Below are positions 48,011-56,861 of a stretch of 64,000 nucleotides of DNA, in pieces. The stretch is from Prevotella herbatica (lineage in GTDB: Bacteria; Bacteroidota; Bacteroidia; Bacteroidales; Bacteroidaceae). The position numbers and the translations under genes were made by a program. Numbering within the stretch: position 1 is the stretch's first letter; every line of letters starts with the position of its first letter. The notes below the pieces were generated by a model. It was given only the letters and a program-made list of their open reading frames with translations. It made no database searches and was not told where the DNA came from. The DNA lies in contig NZ_AP024484.1 of NCBI RefSeq assembly GCF_017347605.1, positions 930,001 through 994,000 of the forward strand. The letters run 5' to 3'.

Positions 48011-49264
48011 ATGAATTCAGAACTAATTGAAAAGAACTATCAAATTGCCAAAGAGCGTTACGCTGCACTTGGCATAGACACAGACAAGGCTCTTGAAACA
48101 TTGGAGAAGACTCCAATATCACTTCATTGCTGGCAAGCTGACGATGTAGTGGGATTTGAGCGTAACGAAGCTCTTTCTGGTGGTATCCAGACTACAGGTA
48201 ACTACCCAGGACGCGCACGCAACATCGACGAGCTTCGTCAAGATATAAATAAGGTTACATCACTTCTTGGTGGAACATTCCGCCTGAACCTTCACGAGAC
48301 ATACGGTGAATTCGGAAATAAATTTGTTGACCGTGATGAGGTTGAGGTTAAGCATTTCCAGGGATGGATTGACTGGGCTAAGGAAAACGGATTAAAACTT
48401 GATTTCAACTCAACAAGTTTCTCTCACCCAAAGAGTGGATACTTATCTCTTTCAAATCCAGACAAGAGCATACGTGATTTCTGGATTGAGCACACAAAAC
48501 GTTGTCGTCGCATTGCAGATGCAATGGGTAAGGCACAGAACGACCCTTGTATCATGAACATCTGGGTACACGACGGTATGAAGGATATCACTGTTGAGCG
48601 CAACCGCTATCGTGAAATTCTAAAAAACAGTCTTGATGAGATTCTTGCTGAGAACTTGCCAGACATGAAACCATGTCTTGAAGCAAAACTATTCGGTATA
48701 GGAATGGAAAGCTACACAGTAGGTTCTCACGACTTCTATGCAAGTTATTGCGCAAAGAACAACGTGATGTACACACTTGACACTGGTCACTACGAGCAGA
48801 CAGAGAACGTTAGCGACATGGCTGCTTCACTATTGCTGTTTGTACCAGAATTGATGCTTCACGTAAGCCGTCCAATCAGATGGGATAGCGATCACGTAAC
48901 AATCATGAACGATCAGACTCTTGACTTGTTCAAGGAGATTACACGTGCAAACGCACTTAATAGAGTTCACATCGGACTTGATTACTTTGATGCAAGTATT
49001 AACCGTATCGGTGCATACATCGTAGGAACAAGAGCTACACAGAAGAGTGTTCTTTCTGCACTTCTTGAACCTTTGGCTAAATTGCGTGAGTACGAGGATA
49101 AGGGACAGTGGTTTGAGCGCCTTGCTCTTCTTGAAGAAGCTAAATCTCTTCCATTCGGTGCAGTATACGATTACTTCAACATGAAGCATAACATACCTGT
49201 AGGCGAAGAGTTTATAGCAGATGTTCAGCAATATGAAAAGGATGTTCTTTCAAAGAGAGCGTAA
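48011..49264 (+). CDS. rhaA: L-rhamnose isomerase
   Basis: 417 residues, the family length. Converts L-rhamnose to L-rhamnulose, metal dependent. Typical motifs: ISLHCWQADDVVGFE, GGIQTTGNYPGRARN, FNSTSFSHPKSGYLSLS, IWVHDGMKDITVER, EAKLFGIGMESYTVGSHDFY, LDTGHYEQTENVSDM and RPIRWDSDHVTI, including metal-binding Glu, Asp and His positions. 14 bp after rhaB and three bases before rhaT. Confidence 0.96.
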   Translation: MNSELIEKNYQIAKERYAALGIDTDKALETLEKTPISLHCWQADDVVGFERNEALSGGIQTTGNYPGRARNIDELRQDINKVTSLLGGTFRLNLHETYGEFGNKFVDRDEVEVKHFQGWIDWAKENGLKLDFNSTSFSHPKSGYLSLSNPDKSIRDFWIEHTKRCRRIADAMGKAQNDPCIMNIWVHDGMKDITVERNRYREILKNSLDEILAENLPDMKPCLEAKLFGIGMESYTVGSHDFYASYCAKNNVMYTLDTGHYEQTENVSDMAASLLLFVPELMLHVSRPIRWDSDHVTIMNDQTLDLFKEITRANALNRVHIGLDYFDASINRIGAYIVGTRATQKSVLSALLEPLAKLREYEDKGQWFERLALLEEAKSLPFGAVYDYFNMKHNIPVGEEFIADVQQYEKDVLSKRA

Positions 49265-49267
49265 ACA

Positions 49268-50290
49268 ATGAATATTGCATTAGGACTTATTATCATTGCG
49301 ATAGGAGCGTTTTGCCAGTCAAGCTGCTACGTTCCTATCAATAAGATAAAGAACTGGAGTTGGGAAAGCTACTGGATTGTCCAGGGAGTATTTGCCTGGC
49401 TCCTGCTCCCTCTTTTGGGAGCAATGCTTGCAATACCTGCCGGACACTCAATGATAGAATTGTTCAGTCAGGATATGCATGCCACAATTATGACAATGCT
49501 CTATGGTGTGTTATGGGGTATCGGCGGACTTACTTTCGGTTTGTCTATGAGATATCTTGGAGTTGCTCTCGGTCAGTCAATAGCACTAGGAACATGTGCC
49601 GGACTTGGAACGATATTAGCTCCGCTCTTTACAGGACATGCTAGCGACCTTACAACATCTGTAATAGTTGGTGTCGTAGTAACGCTAGTCGGTATTGCAA
49701 TAATAGGAATAGCTGGTTCTATGAAATCGGCTTCACTGTCAGATGAGGAAAAGCGTGAAGCAGTAAAGGACTTCAACTTCACAAAAGGAATCACTGTAGC
49801 TTTATTGGCTGGTTTCATGTCGGCATGTTTCAACATCGGACTTGCACAAGGTGCCGACCTTCATTTCGAAGGTGTAAACCCAATGTTCATATCATTACCT
49901 GTTACATTCTTGGTTACGCTAGGAGGATTTATCACAAATGCGATATATTGCTTCTATCAAAACCAGAAGAATCATACATGGAATGACTATGGCAAATCAA
50001 ACGTATGGGTAAACAATGTATTGTTTTGTCTGCTTGCAGGCGGACTATGGTACAGTCAGTTCTTCGGTCTTTCACTTGGAAAAGGATTCCTCTCAGAAAG
50101 TCCAGCTCTGCTCACATTCGCATTCTGCATTTTGATGGCTCTTAACGTTGTATTCTCTAATATATGGGGAATCATCCTAAAAGAGTGGAAAGGATGTTCT
50201 AGCAAAACTATCGTTGTATTGATAACAGGAATATTGATACTTGTTATATCATGTTTCCTTCCGCAGATCATAGATATGATAAACAAATAA
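49268..50290 (+). CDS. rhaT: L-rhamnose-proton symporter
   Basis: 340 residues with ten or so membrane helices, the RhaT family layout. The segments INKIKNWSWESYWIVQG, GGLTFGLSMRYLGVALGQSIALG and GLAQGADLHFEGVNPMF are characteristic. It imports L-rhamnose across the inner membrane. It starts three bases after the rhaA stop, completing the operon; a terminator lies 17 bp after its stop. Confidence 0.93.
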   Translation: MNIALGLIIIAIGAFCQSSCYVPINKIKNWSWESYWIVQGVFAWLLLPLLGAMLAIPAGHSMIELFSQDMHATIMTMLYGVLWGIGGLTFGLSMRYLGVALGQSIALGTCAGLGTILAPLFTGHASDLTTSVIVGVVVTLVGIAIIGIAGSMKSASLSDEEKREAVKDFNFTKGITVALLAGFMSACFNIGLAQGADLHFEGVNPMFISLPVTFLVTLGGFITNAIYCFYQNQKNHTWNDYGKSNVWVNNVLFCLLAGGLWYSQFFGLSLGKGFLSESPALLTFAFCILMALNVVFSNIWGIILKEWKGCSSKTIVVLITGILILVISCFLPQIIDMINK

Positions 50291-50307
50291 TAACTAATTG
50301 CATCCAT

Positions 50308-50347
50308 ACCGCATCATTGTACAGTAATGTCTTTGATGCGGTTTTTT
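50308..50347 (+). terminator. Terminator of the rha operon
   Basis: ACCGCATCA (50308-50316) and TGATGCGGT (50334-50342) form a 9-bp stem followed by six T. The stop codon of the convergent hydrolase gene lies inside the 5' arm. Confidence 0.8.
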
Positions 50348-52563
50348 GGATATACACTTATAATATGTGCCTTACCTTGTTTCATTTCAGCCTCCACAAT
50401 TGTGCCACGACTGCAATGAAGTTTGAATTTCACATTCCATGACTTGGGCCAAGCAGGGAACAGTATAATTTTATCACCTACTTCCTGAAGTAACATTTCC
50501 TGAATACCTATCATTCCAGAACCGCCCCAATTATGATCGGGTGTCCAATCATGTCCAGGTCCCCAGAAAGCAGGAAAGCGATGTGGACCATTTTTCAATT
50601 TCAAAGTATTCCATTTTACGGCTTCATCAGTAAGTCCAAGACATGCAGCCCAGATATTTGTCTGTTCCCAACCTGCATAACCATTAAACTTGTTCACATA
50701 AGGATCGTATTTCCATGTATCAACGGCTACAGTTAGACTGTCACGACCAACACCAAACATTCGCCAAGGAAATACAGGATAAAGCATTGTCGGTTCGGTA
50801 TTGTTTACACGCGCCCAGACAACAGCAGGTGAAATGACCTTATGTCCGTCAACATATCTATATGAAATATCTGGCCATATTGAAGACATAGCTTTATAAC
50901 GTGCTATAGTAGTACTATCAGCGCCGATACCCGATAAGTATTTAACAAGATTATCAGTCACCGTTTTTAGTCCGCATACTGTTGATGTTGGATTATAAGC
51001 CATCTTGAATGTCTCAGCGCCAGAACCAGGATATATCACTAAGTGACCATTATCGTCGAGTTGCTTGCGTCCGTTACGTGAAGCCACATAACGATAATGC
51101 TGTTCAAAGAAATCAAGCGAAGATTCAATCCAAGGCACATATTTTGATATGTCTACGCCACCATAGCTATGTGCGTCTAATGCCATTTGGCAAAACTCCA
51201 GCACGGTGTCCCATGTATATTCCAACCAAGCATTGTATTCAAGCCCTGGATCAAAACCATCAGGGCGCTTTGTTCCATATTCATCATACTCAGGAAGTCC
51301 GAAATTCTCTAATTGTTCGGTAAATGCGGCACCACCATGATGCCAATAGACCTTACTGCGCAATTCTGCATTATGAAGAATACGTACATAAAAATCAAGT
51401 TGGCTTTTCATGGCATCATAATCTCCGCTTTTAAGCATAGGCCAATAAAGCAGTCGCTGATTCTGTGCTGTATGAGTTCCACCACCCCATCTGCGATAAT
51501 CAGGAGTAAAAGGGAAATCAGATTTAACATAAGAAGGATCAAAGCAGAAAAGTCCACCATTGAATTTCGTTGGCCATTCACCAAGAGCATTACATCCCAT
51601 CATATATCTGAAAAGAGTGTAGTTTCGAGTAATCTCTTTGGCTTCTCCCTCTCCTTCTATATAACTACGTTGCCACCATTTATGCCACCATGTTACAGAA
51701 GATTTACTGTCACGGCTAACATTTATAGCTTTTATAATGCCATCAAGTTTATTATTCCATTCGGCAACTGTTCCCTGATTGTCAGTCAAAGCTATGCACA
51801 GTTCATGATGTTTTGAAGCAGAACGTGAACTTAGATTATAGCTTCGATAATCAGTATTGTCGTATATTCCATCACAAGTTCCTGAATATTTAATATTGTT
51901 ACCGAATATCTTTCCGCCAAATATTAAGTCTTTCAGCGGATTATACATCTCAGCCTTATAAGCCAAAAGATGTTGTTGCGCAACAGTTGCATCAAAAATC
52001 GTAGTATCTGGATTCTGATGGTAAAAAGTAATTCCACAATCAGATGGAGTTATCACATCATGAGACGTAACAACTCCACTCGGTACACCAAATTTATATG
52101 ATGTCTGAAAACTTTCTTTTTTACCTATTTCCCGATTACGATAGCGCCAATTATGATATTCATATTCAACAGCTACCGCCTTTTTGCTGTCAACACTAAC
52201 ATGAACAACCGGCTTGAATACATCAGCCCATAGTTTGACAGAAATGTTACCATCTGAAATCACAGCATATCCATCATTGACCACCAATCGCTGTGAGAAG
52301 TTGTGTGTTGTGTTAAGATTTGGAGTCAGTCTTATACGAAAGCGACCTTGCTTCAAGAGAGTATTATTCTCATCAAAAGATCCACTTCGACTCAAATAAA
52401 AATATATATCACCATTTTCCACCCATACATTCATTCCGATACTTCCTCCGCCAACAGGCATTGACTCTGACGAATTACGACTTTGGCTATGCCAAACAAC
52501 ATCTGCGGGTAGTCCCCACACAAAAAGCGGAATAAATAATAAAAGCAAAAATAGTTTCCTCAT
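50314..52563 (-). CDS. DUF5703 / GH95-like glycoside hydrolase
   Basis: 749 residues with a signal peptide (MRKLFLLLLFIPLFVWGLPA). An N-terminal beta domain begins with WHSQSRNSSESMPVGGGSIGMNVWVENGDIYFYLSRSGSFDE, the DUF5703 signature. An (alpha/alpha)6-type barrel follows (FRYMMGCNALGEWPTKFNGGLFCFDP, DYRRWGGGTHTAQNQRLLYWPML, HGGAAFTEQLENFGLPE), then a C-terminal GSGMIGIQEMLLQEVGDKIILFPAWPKSW like GH95 and GH127-type enzymes. Such proteins are common in pectin loci, but I know of no firm activity. It lies 11 bp after the sigma factor gene and is probably co-transcribed with it. Confidence 0.75.
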   Translation of the reverse strand: MRKLFLLLLFIPLFVWGLPADVVWHSQSRNSSESMPVGGGSIGMNVWVENGDIYFYLSRSGSFDENNTLLKQGRFRIRLTPNLNTTHNFSQRLVVNDGYAVISDGNISVKLWADVFKPVVHVSVDSKKAVAVEYEYHNWRYRNREIGKKESFQTSYKFGVPSGVVTSHDVITPSDCGITFYHQNPDTTIFDATVAQQHLLAYKAEMYNPLKDLIFGGKIFGNNIKYSGTCDGIYDNTDYRSYNLSSRSASKHHELCIALTDNQGTVAEWNNKLDGIIKAINVSRDSKSSVTWWHKWWQRSYIEGEGEAKEITRNYTLFRYMMGCNALGEWPTKFNGGLFCFDPSYVKSDFPFTPDYRRWGGGTHTAQNQRLLYWPMLKSGDYDAMKSQLDFYVRILHNAELRSKVYWHHGGAAFTEQLENFGLPEYDEYGTKRPDGFDPGLEYNAWLEYTWDTVLEFCQMALDAHSYGGVDISKYVPWIESSLDFFEQHYRYVASRNGRKQLDDNGHLVIYPGSGAETFKMAYNPTSTVCGLKTVTDNLVKYLSGIGADSTTIARYKAMSSIWPDISYRYVDGHKVISPAVVWARVNNTEPTMLYPVFPWRMFGVGRDSLTVAVDTWKYDPYVNKFNGYAGWEQTNIWAACLGLTDEAVKWNTLKLKNGPHRFPAFWGPGHDWTPDHNWGGSGMIGIQEMLLQEVGDKIILFPAWPKSWNVKFKLHCSRGTIVEAEMKQGKAHIISVYPKNRIKDITVQ

Positions 52564-52574
52564 TGTATTTTTTT

Positions 52575-53135
52575 TTACACTGCAGCAGTTCGTAGCTTTA
52601 TCATTCCTCGATGAACAAGATTACGCACTGAATGATAGTTCATATTCATTATATCACATATTTCATCATACTTGCGTTCATCAAGATAGTAAAGTTGAAA
52701 AGCCTCACGTTGTCTTGGAGTCAAGGCATTCAAAAGATACACGATCTTTGCATGTCCCAACCGTTCGTTTTCAGCATCTAAATAAGCTTTTTCTACATCA
52801 TCAGACATGTGCATATTGGTAGCTCTGTCTAATTCTGTAACATTATTATATGATGCCTTACGAAACTCATCAAGTAGACGATTACGCAAAGATACAATTA
52901 AATAAGAACTTACCGAAGTAATCTTTAAGGAATTTCTACGATCGAGCATCTTTACAAACACATCTTGTATGCAGTCCTTTATAAGTTCCACATCAGATGT
53001 GATGCAACGACCATAATTCAACATTGTCTGAACATACATACTATATAATTCAGAGAAGGCAGCATTATCACCAAACTGGTAAGCTTTAAGTAAAACAAGC
53101 GAACTCTTTTCGTTGTTAATAGCAGAAGAAGTCAT
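52575..53135 (-). CDS. ECF-type RNA polymerase sigma factor
   Basis: 186 residues. Sigma region 2 (about 25-95) contains FSELYSMYVQTMLNYGR and DCIQDVFVKMLDRRNS; region 4 (about 130-180) has LTPRQREAFQLYYLDERKYDEICDIMNMNYHSVRNLVHRG, a helix-turn-helix for the -35 element. In Bacteroidota such sigma factors usually pair with a FecR-like anti-sigma factor and a SusC homologue; neither is here. Instead it leads into the DUF5703 hydrolase gene. It has a -7 box for the primary sigma factor upstream. Confidence 0.9.
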   Translation of the reverse strand: MTSSAINNEKSSLVLLKAYQFGDNAAFSELYSMYVQTMLNYGRCITSDVELIKDCIQDVFVKMLDRRNSLKITSVSSYLIVSLRNRLLDEFRKASYNNVTELDRATNMHMSDDVEKAYLDAENERLGHAKIVYLLNALTPRQREAFQLYYLDERKYDEICDIMNMNYHSVRNLVHRGMIKLRTAAV

Positions 53136-53166
53136 TTAGGTATTTTTTAGGTTTTATTATCAATTG

Positions 53167-53174
53167 CAAATGTA
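53167..53174 (-). promoter_or_regulatory. -7 box for the sigma-hydrolase operon
   Basis: On the - strand TACATTTG matches TAnnTTTG, 32 bp before the sigma factor start. Confidence 0.5.
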
Positions 53175-53211
53175 CCTAAATAACCTATTAAGGTCTTGTA
53201 AAATCAGATAT

Positions 53212-53245
53212 AAAAATGGGAAAAATTGGTATTTTCCCCATTTTT
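53212..53245 (-). terminator. Terminator of the pectin operon
   Basis: AAAAATGGGAAAA and TTTTCCCCATTTTT pair around ATTGGTA with one bulged base. On the - strand a T-run follows, 22 bp after the stop of the 985-residue gene. Confidence 0.75.
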
Positions 53246-53266
53246 ATTACCATTATAAGTGCTTTA

Positions 53267-56224
53267 TCATCTTTTTCTTAACCAATATATACCTTTAAAA
53301 GAAAGAAGATAATTGCCATTTATTGTCACTCCGGTTTTCATCTTTTTCATCTCTCCACTCTTAGAATCTATCTGATAAATATCATAAATTCCATTGGAAA
53401 GTGAAATGCTAATAGTATTCTTATCCGTTCCGATATATGCCACAGCATCTTTCTTTTCATTATTAATCAAATAAACATTATCTTTATGAAAAGTAGGTTG
53501 CATTCCAGCAACACTATGCAAGAACTGCTTATCAGTAACAGGAAGGTCTGGACAAGAACCACCAGCCATCAATACAGCCCATGACATTTCAGTATAGTTA
53601 TTGGCATAATACATAACAGCCTTATCATGCCATGCATTACGACATTCAGAAACGCCACGATATACATCGGCAAAACTAACACTTCCTGTCTTTCCATTAC
53701 GCAAAGCTTGACGAGGAGCAAGATTCATACCACCCTTAGGTGCATACAATCCACGACTGTTATAAAACCATTGTTCAATATTTATTATATCAACAGTCTT
53801 TGCCAACTCCTTATCCTGCATAATAGAATCCTGAACATCTTTATTTACGGCGAGCGATACAAAAACTTTCTTGTTATGTTCATGTTCCCATTCAGATATT
53901 GTCTGCAACCAGAACTTCACAAAGTTGAAAGGTCCTGTAAACTCTTCACCTATAGAATGAATAACATTCGGCTTATCGGCAAAGGCATCAAGAACTCCAT
54001 ATATATATTTACGATGCAGTTCACGAAGATAACTATTATTCACATCATAAAAATAGCCTGCCATAAAAATTCTCTTATCAGCTGTGAAAGGTACTGGTTC
54101 TGGGAATCCTGTATTATTGATATTGTTAGCTGTACGCCAAGGACAATCAACCCAATGCGCACCAGCTTCCAATATGTTATGCTGGAAATAATGCTGATTC
54201 ATCAATAGCATTCCATTATCTGCCTCACTGTCAGCAAACTTTCCTAGACGATAGAAATACCATTTATTAGGTCTTGAAAGATCGTATTTGCTCAATCCGT
54301 CCCAAGCAGTATCCTTACCACTGCGTGCAAAAGGCTGTTCATAGAAAGGTCCCCAAACATCACCGTCACGTCTGCGCACACGTTCGTGGTCATCACGTCT
54401 GCGATCATACCACAGTCCGTAATTCTGACTATATATAACGTTGTTGTCACGCTTCATATTTAGGATAACACTATCTATTCGATCAGTAGTGCCATACATT
54501 TCCATTCCAGGTACAAATCGTGTGACGGCATAAGGAAGTTTGGAAAATACTGAATATTTTACTCTTCCGCTCCACCATGGACTGTTATGTCTACCACCAA
54601 CAAGGAGACTTCCATCAACAAGAATCTTTCCATTCACTATGGCATATTCATGTTTAGCAACAGCAGTCTTGTTTGCTATTTTTATTGCATCAACATTTTT
54701 AGTTCCTGTCGGAGATACATTGGCAACAAATTTAGCACTGTCTATCCAAGAGTGCATTGTGATACGTGGCAATTTTGCATTAGCCATCATCATCTGAGCT
54801 TGCTCTACAGTAGGACTACTTGATGCTTCGGTGTTTCGCTCCAGTGTTCTGGTTATTCCGCTTACATCCCTACCCAAACGTTTACTCAACTGCGACGCAA
54901 AAAGACTCCAAGGTTTCACATGATTATTTGATTCATCAAAGAAACCTGTTCCGCAAAATTGCGCCCAACATCCATATACATAATTATTTGTTCCGTCAGG
55001 AAGACTGTCGGCAAAGATACCACTTGCAGTACTCTGATATACTGTTGAGTTTGTTGAATTCCAACCTGTACCGTATTTCTCTATACCAAGATTGCACAGT
55101 TTAATATCATTGCCATCTATATTTACATCATCGAATAGCAGACCTGAGGCAAAACTACCAACAGAACCACTGAATCCCAACGACTCATAACTGTCACACT
55201 GAACAAAAGCATTTGGACCAGCAGCTATATAGCCTGCAGCGAAGTCGTTGATGCCATGTTCACTATATAGTCTTTGAAAAAGACATTTTTCGCCAAACGT
55301 TAGGAATGTGCGACGTCGGTAACCACCAATCTCTGAAACTGGAGACAACGACTTGCAATCCTCAACAGTAATCTGGCTACCACTGCGCTGTATAACGACA
55401 GCCGAACCTGCCAAATGTTTGAAATCAACCATTCTAACCCAACAGTTGATTGCATTCGCAAGATAGACGCCATTCCAAGCATGATCTTCATCCTTAGGAT
55501 ATGCCTTGTCATAATCAGACTCAACAGTGATATTCTCTATTCCAGAATTCTCTATTCTACCACTCCAATTATAACGAAGCATCATGCAGTCTTTGTCGTA
55601 AGATATAGGCAATGGAGCATCAAAAGATGGTTTTCCGTTTACAATACCAGTAATCTTTCTAGTGAATTCCAAATCCATTTCACCAGGATGCCATCCCCAA
55701 TAGCCCAAGTCCAGGCCGCCGCCAAAGTTACCACATTTCATAAGATCTATCCATTTCTGAGTAGACTTTCTTACGATCATTACATCATCGTCTTTTCTGG
55801 CATTATCATGAATCGTATCTGTTACTATGCGATTATTCTTTCCTTCAACATATACAACTGCTCCACGATCTACACCAGTCTTGAACAATACAGTTTCACC
55901 TTTTGCAGTTCCACGGATCACAACTCCTGAAGCTTGGATACGCAAAGGTTCAGACAATTCATAGCATCCCTTACCTAAGAGTACGGCACCACGCAAACCT
56001 GTTTTTCTATCAGGTTTCAATGAAGCCACATAATCAATGGCTTTTTGTATGCGTGAACTTTGATTACCAGCATGCCATTCCACATACACTTTTACATCTG
56101 CATTAGGAATTGGTTGCTGCGACATGTGGTAACCCACATAACTGTAATCTAAAGGGAAGGGTTGCGCATAACAACACGCAACCCCAATCATAAACACCAA
56201 TATGGCAATTATCTTTTTCATCAA
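53267..56224 (-). CDS. Beta-helix plus DUF6298-like pectin-locus protein
   Basis: 985 residues with a signal peptide; ATG codons at 56224 and 56221 are adjacent. Residues about 55-430 form a pectate-lyase-3-like right-handed beta helix (IQKAIDYVASLKPDRKTGLRGAVLLGKGCYEL, GVVIRGTAKGETVLFKTG, ITVEDCKSLSPVSEIGGYRRR). The C-terminal half (about 540-985) looks like a TIM-barrel hydrolase (MLLMNQHYFQHNILEAGAHWVDCPWR, VIHSIGEEFTGP, DIINIEQWFYNSRG) with a final beta domain. Two Glu in IGEEFTGP and the Glu in NIEQW are plausible catalytic residues. I recall this architecture as DUF6298. Third gene of a three-gene operon. Confidence 0.68.
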   Translation of the reverse strand: MMKKIIAILVFMIGVACCYAQPFPLDYSYVGYHMSQQPIPNADVKVYVEWHAGNQSSRIQKAIDYVASLKPDRKTGLRGAVLLGKGCYELSEPLRIQASGVVIRGTAKGETVLFKTGVDRGAVVYVEGKNNRIVTDTIHDNARKDDDVMIVRKSTQKWIDLMKCGNFGGGLDLGYWGWHPGEMDLEFTRKITGIVNGKPSFDAPLPISYDKDCMMLRYNWSGRIENSGIENITVESDYDKAYPKDEDHAWNGVYLANAINCWVRMVDFKHLAGSAVVIQRSGSQITVEDCKSLSPVSEIGGYRRRTFLTFGEKCLFQRLYSEHGINDFAAGYIAAGPNAFVQCDSYESLGFSGSVGSFASGLLFDDVNIDGNDIKLCNLGIEKYGTGWNSTNSTVYQSTASGIFADSLPDGTNNYVYGCWAQFCGTGFFDESNNHVKPWSLFASQLSKRLGRDVSGITRTLERNTEASSSPTVEQAQMMMANAKLPRITMHSWIDSAKFVANVSPTGTKNVDAIKIANKTAVAKHEYAIVNGKILVDGSLLVGGRHNSPWWSGRVKYSVFSKLPYAVTRFVPGMEMYGTTDRIDSVILNMKRDNNVIYSQNYGLWYDRRRDDHERVRRRDGDVWGPFYEQPFARSGKDTAWDGLSKYDLSRPNKWYFYRLGKFADSEADNGMLLMNQHYFQHNILEAGAHWVDCPWRTANNINNTGFPEPVPFTADKRIFMAGYFYDVNNSYLRELHRKYIYGVLDAFADKPNVIHSIGEEFTGPFNFVKFWLQTISEWEHEHNKKVFVSLAVNKDVQDSIMQDKELAKTVDIINIEQWFYNSRGLYAPKGGMNLAPRQALRNGKTGSVSFADVYRGVSECRNAWHDKAVMYYANNYTEMSWAVLMAGGSCPDLPVTDKQFLHSVAGMQPTFHKDNVYLINNEKKDAVAYIGTDKNTISISLSNGIYDIYQIDSKSGEMKKMKTGVTINGNYLLSFKGIYWLRKR

Positions 56225-56233
56225 AAAACGTAA

Positions 56234-56848
56234 TTATTTCTGTTTCTTTGCTGCCTCAATACGCTTATACCAACCTTCTCGCTCACTTTTCAGGTCATAC
56301 CCACGAGTTGCAAGCCAGTTGTTTATACGTCCTTTATATTTACCAAACCAAGCGTGCTTGCTTTTTGAATCACTTGCGTCAATAGCAAATTCACGAGCTT
56401 CCTTCAACCAATTAAGAATCTGAAGTTTTTCATTTTCTTTTAGTCTTGGTATCATTTCAAGATGTGCCTTATAAGTTTTTGGAACAACACCGTATGTCAT
56501 TCCGTCCTTTATGGCTTCTATCTGAGCATCATTGACATAGTTTGCTAAATCTGCAGCAAACTCGAAATGATGCTTATACAATTCGGCATCAATCGCATTG
56601 CGATCTTTGTTTTTTTCGTATATGTCGTTCAATTTAAAATAACGGTTACAAACGATATTTAGTACATTATTGCGTACGTTACCATCATTTATATTAAGCC
56701 CATCAACTATTTTTATTGAACGCTCGGTTATAGACTTCACATAGTTGGCGTCACGTCCTGCGCTGTCAAGTTTTACCTGACCTACAGCGCAAAGACATCC
56801 GCACATTATAGCAAATACACCGAGTAATAATCTTTTTCTGATAATCAT
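56234..56848 (-). CDS. DUF3826 domain protein
   Basis: 204 residues with a signal peptide (MIIRKRLLLGVFAIMCGCLC). An all-helical domain with RDANYVKSITERSIKIVDGLNI, VRNNVLNIVCNRYFKLNDIYEKN and HAWFGKYKGRINNWLATRGYDLKSEREGWYKR, the conserved DUF3826 blocks. Function unknown; in Bacteroidota it accompanies pectin and rhamnogalacturonan lyases. It lies 13 bp after the pectate lyase and 9 bp before the beta-helix gene, so all three are one operon. Confidence 0.85.
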   Translation of the reverse strand: MIIRKRLLLGVFAIMCGCLCAVGQVKLDSAGRDANYVKSITERSIKIVDGLNINDGNVRNNVLNIVCNRYFKLNDIYEKNKDRNAIDAELYKHHFEFAADLANYVNDAQIEAIKDGMTYGVVPKTYKAHLEMIPRLKENEKLQILNWLKEAREFAIDASDSKSKHAWFGKYKGRINNWLATRGYDLKSEREGWYKRIEAAKKQK

Positions 56849-56861
56849 GATATATCTACGT

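Noticed and set aside
53627..54208. 193-codon + strand frame inside the 985-residue gene
   Set aside because: Antisense shadow of a well-supported coding sequence, no signal or family.
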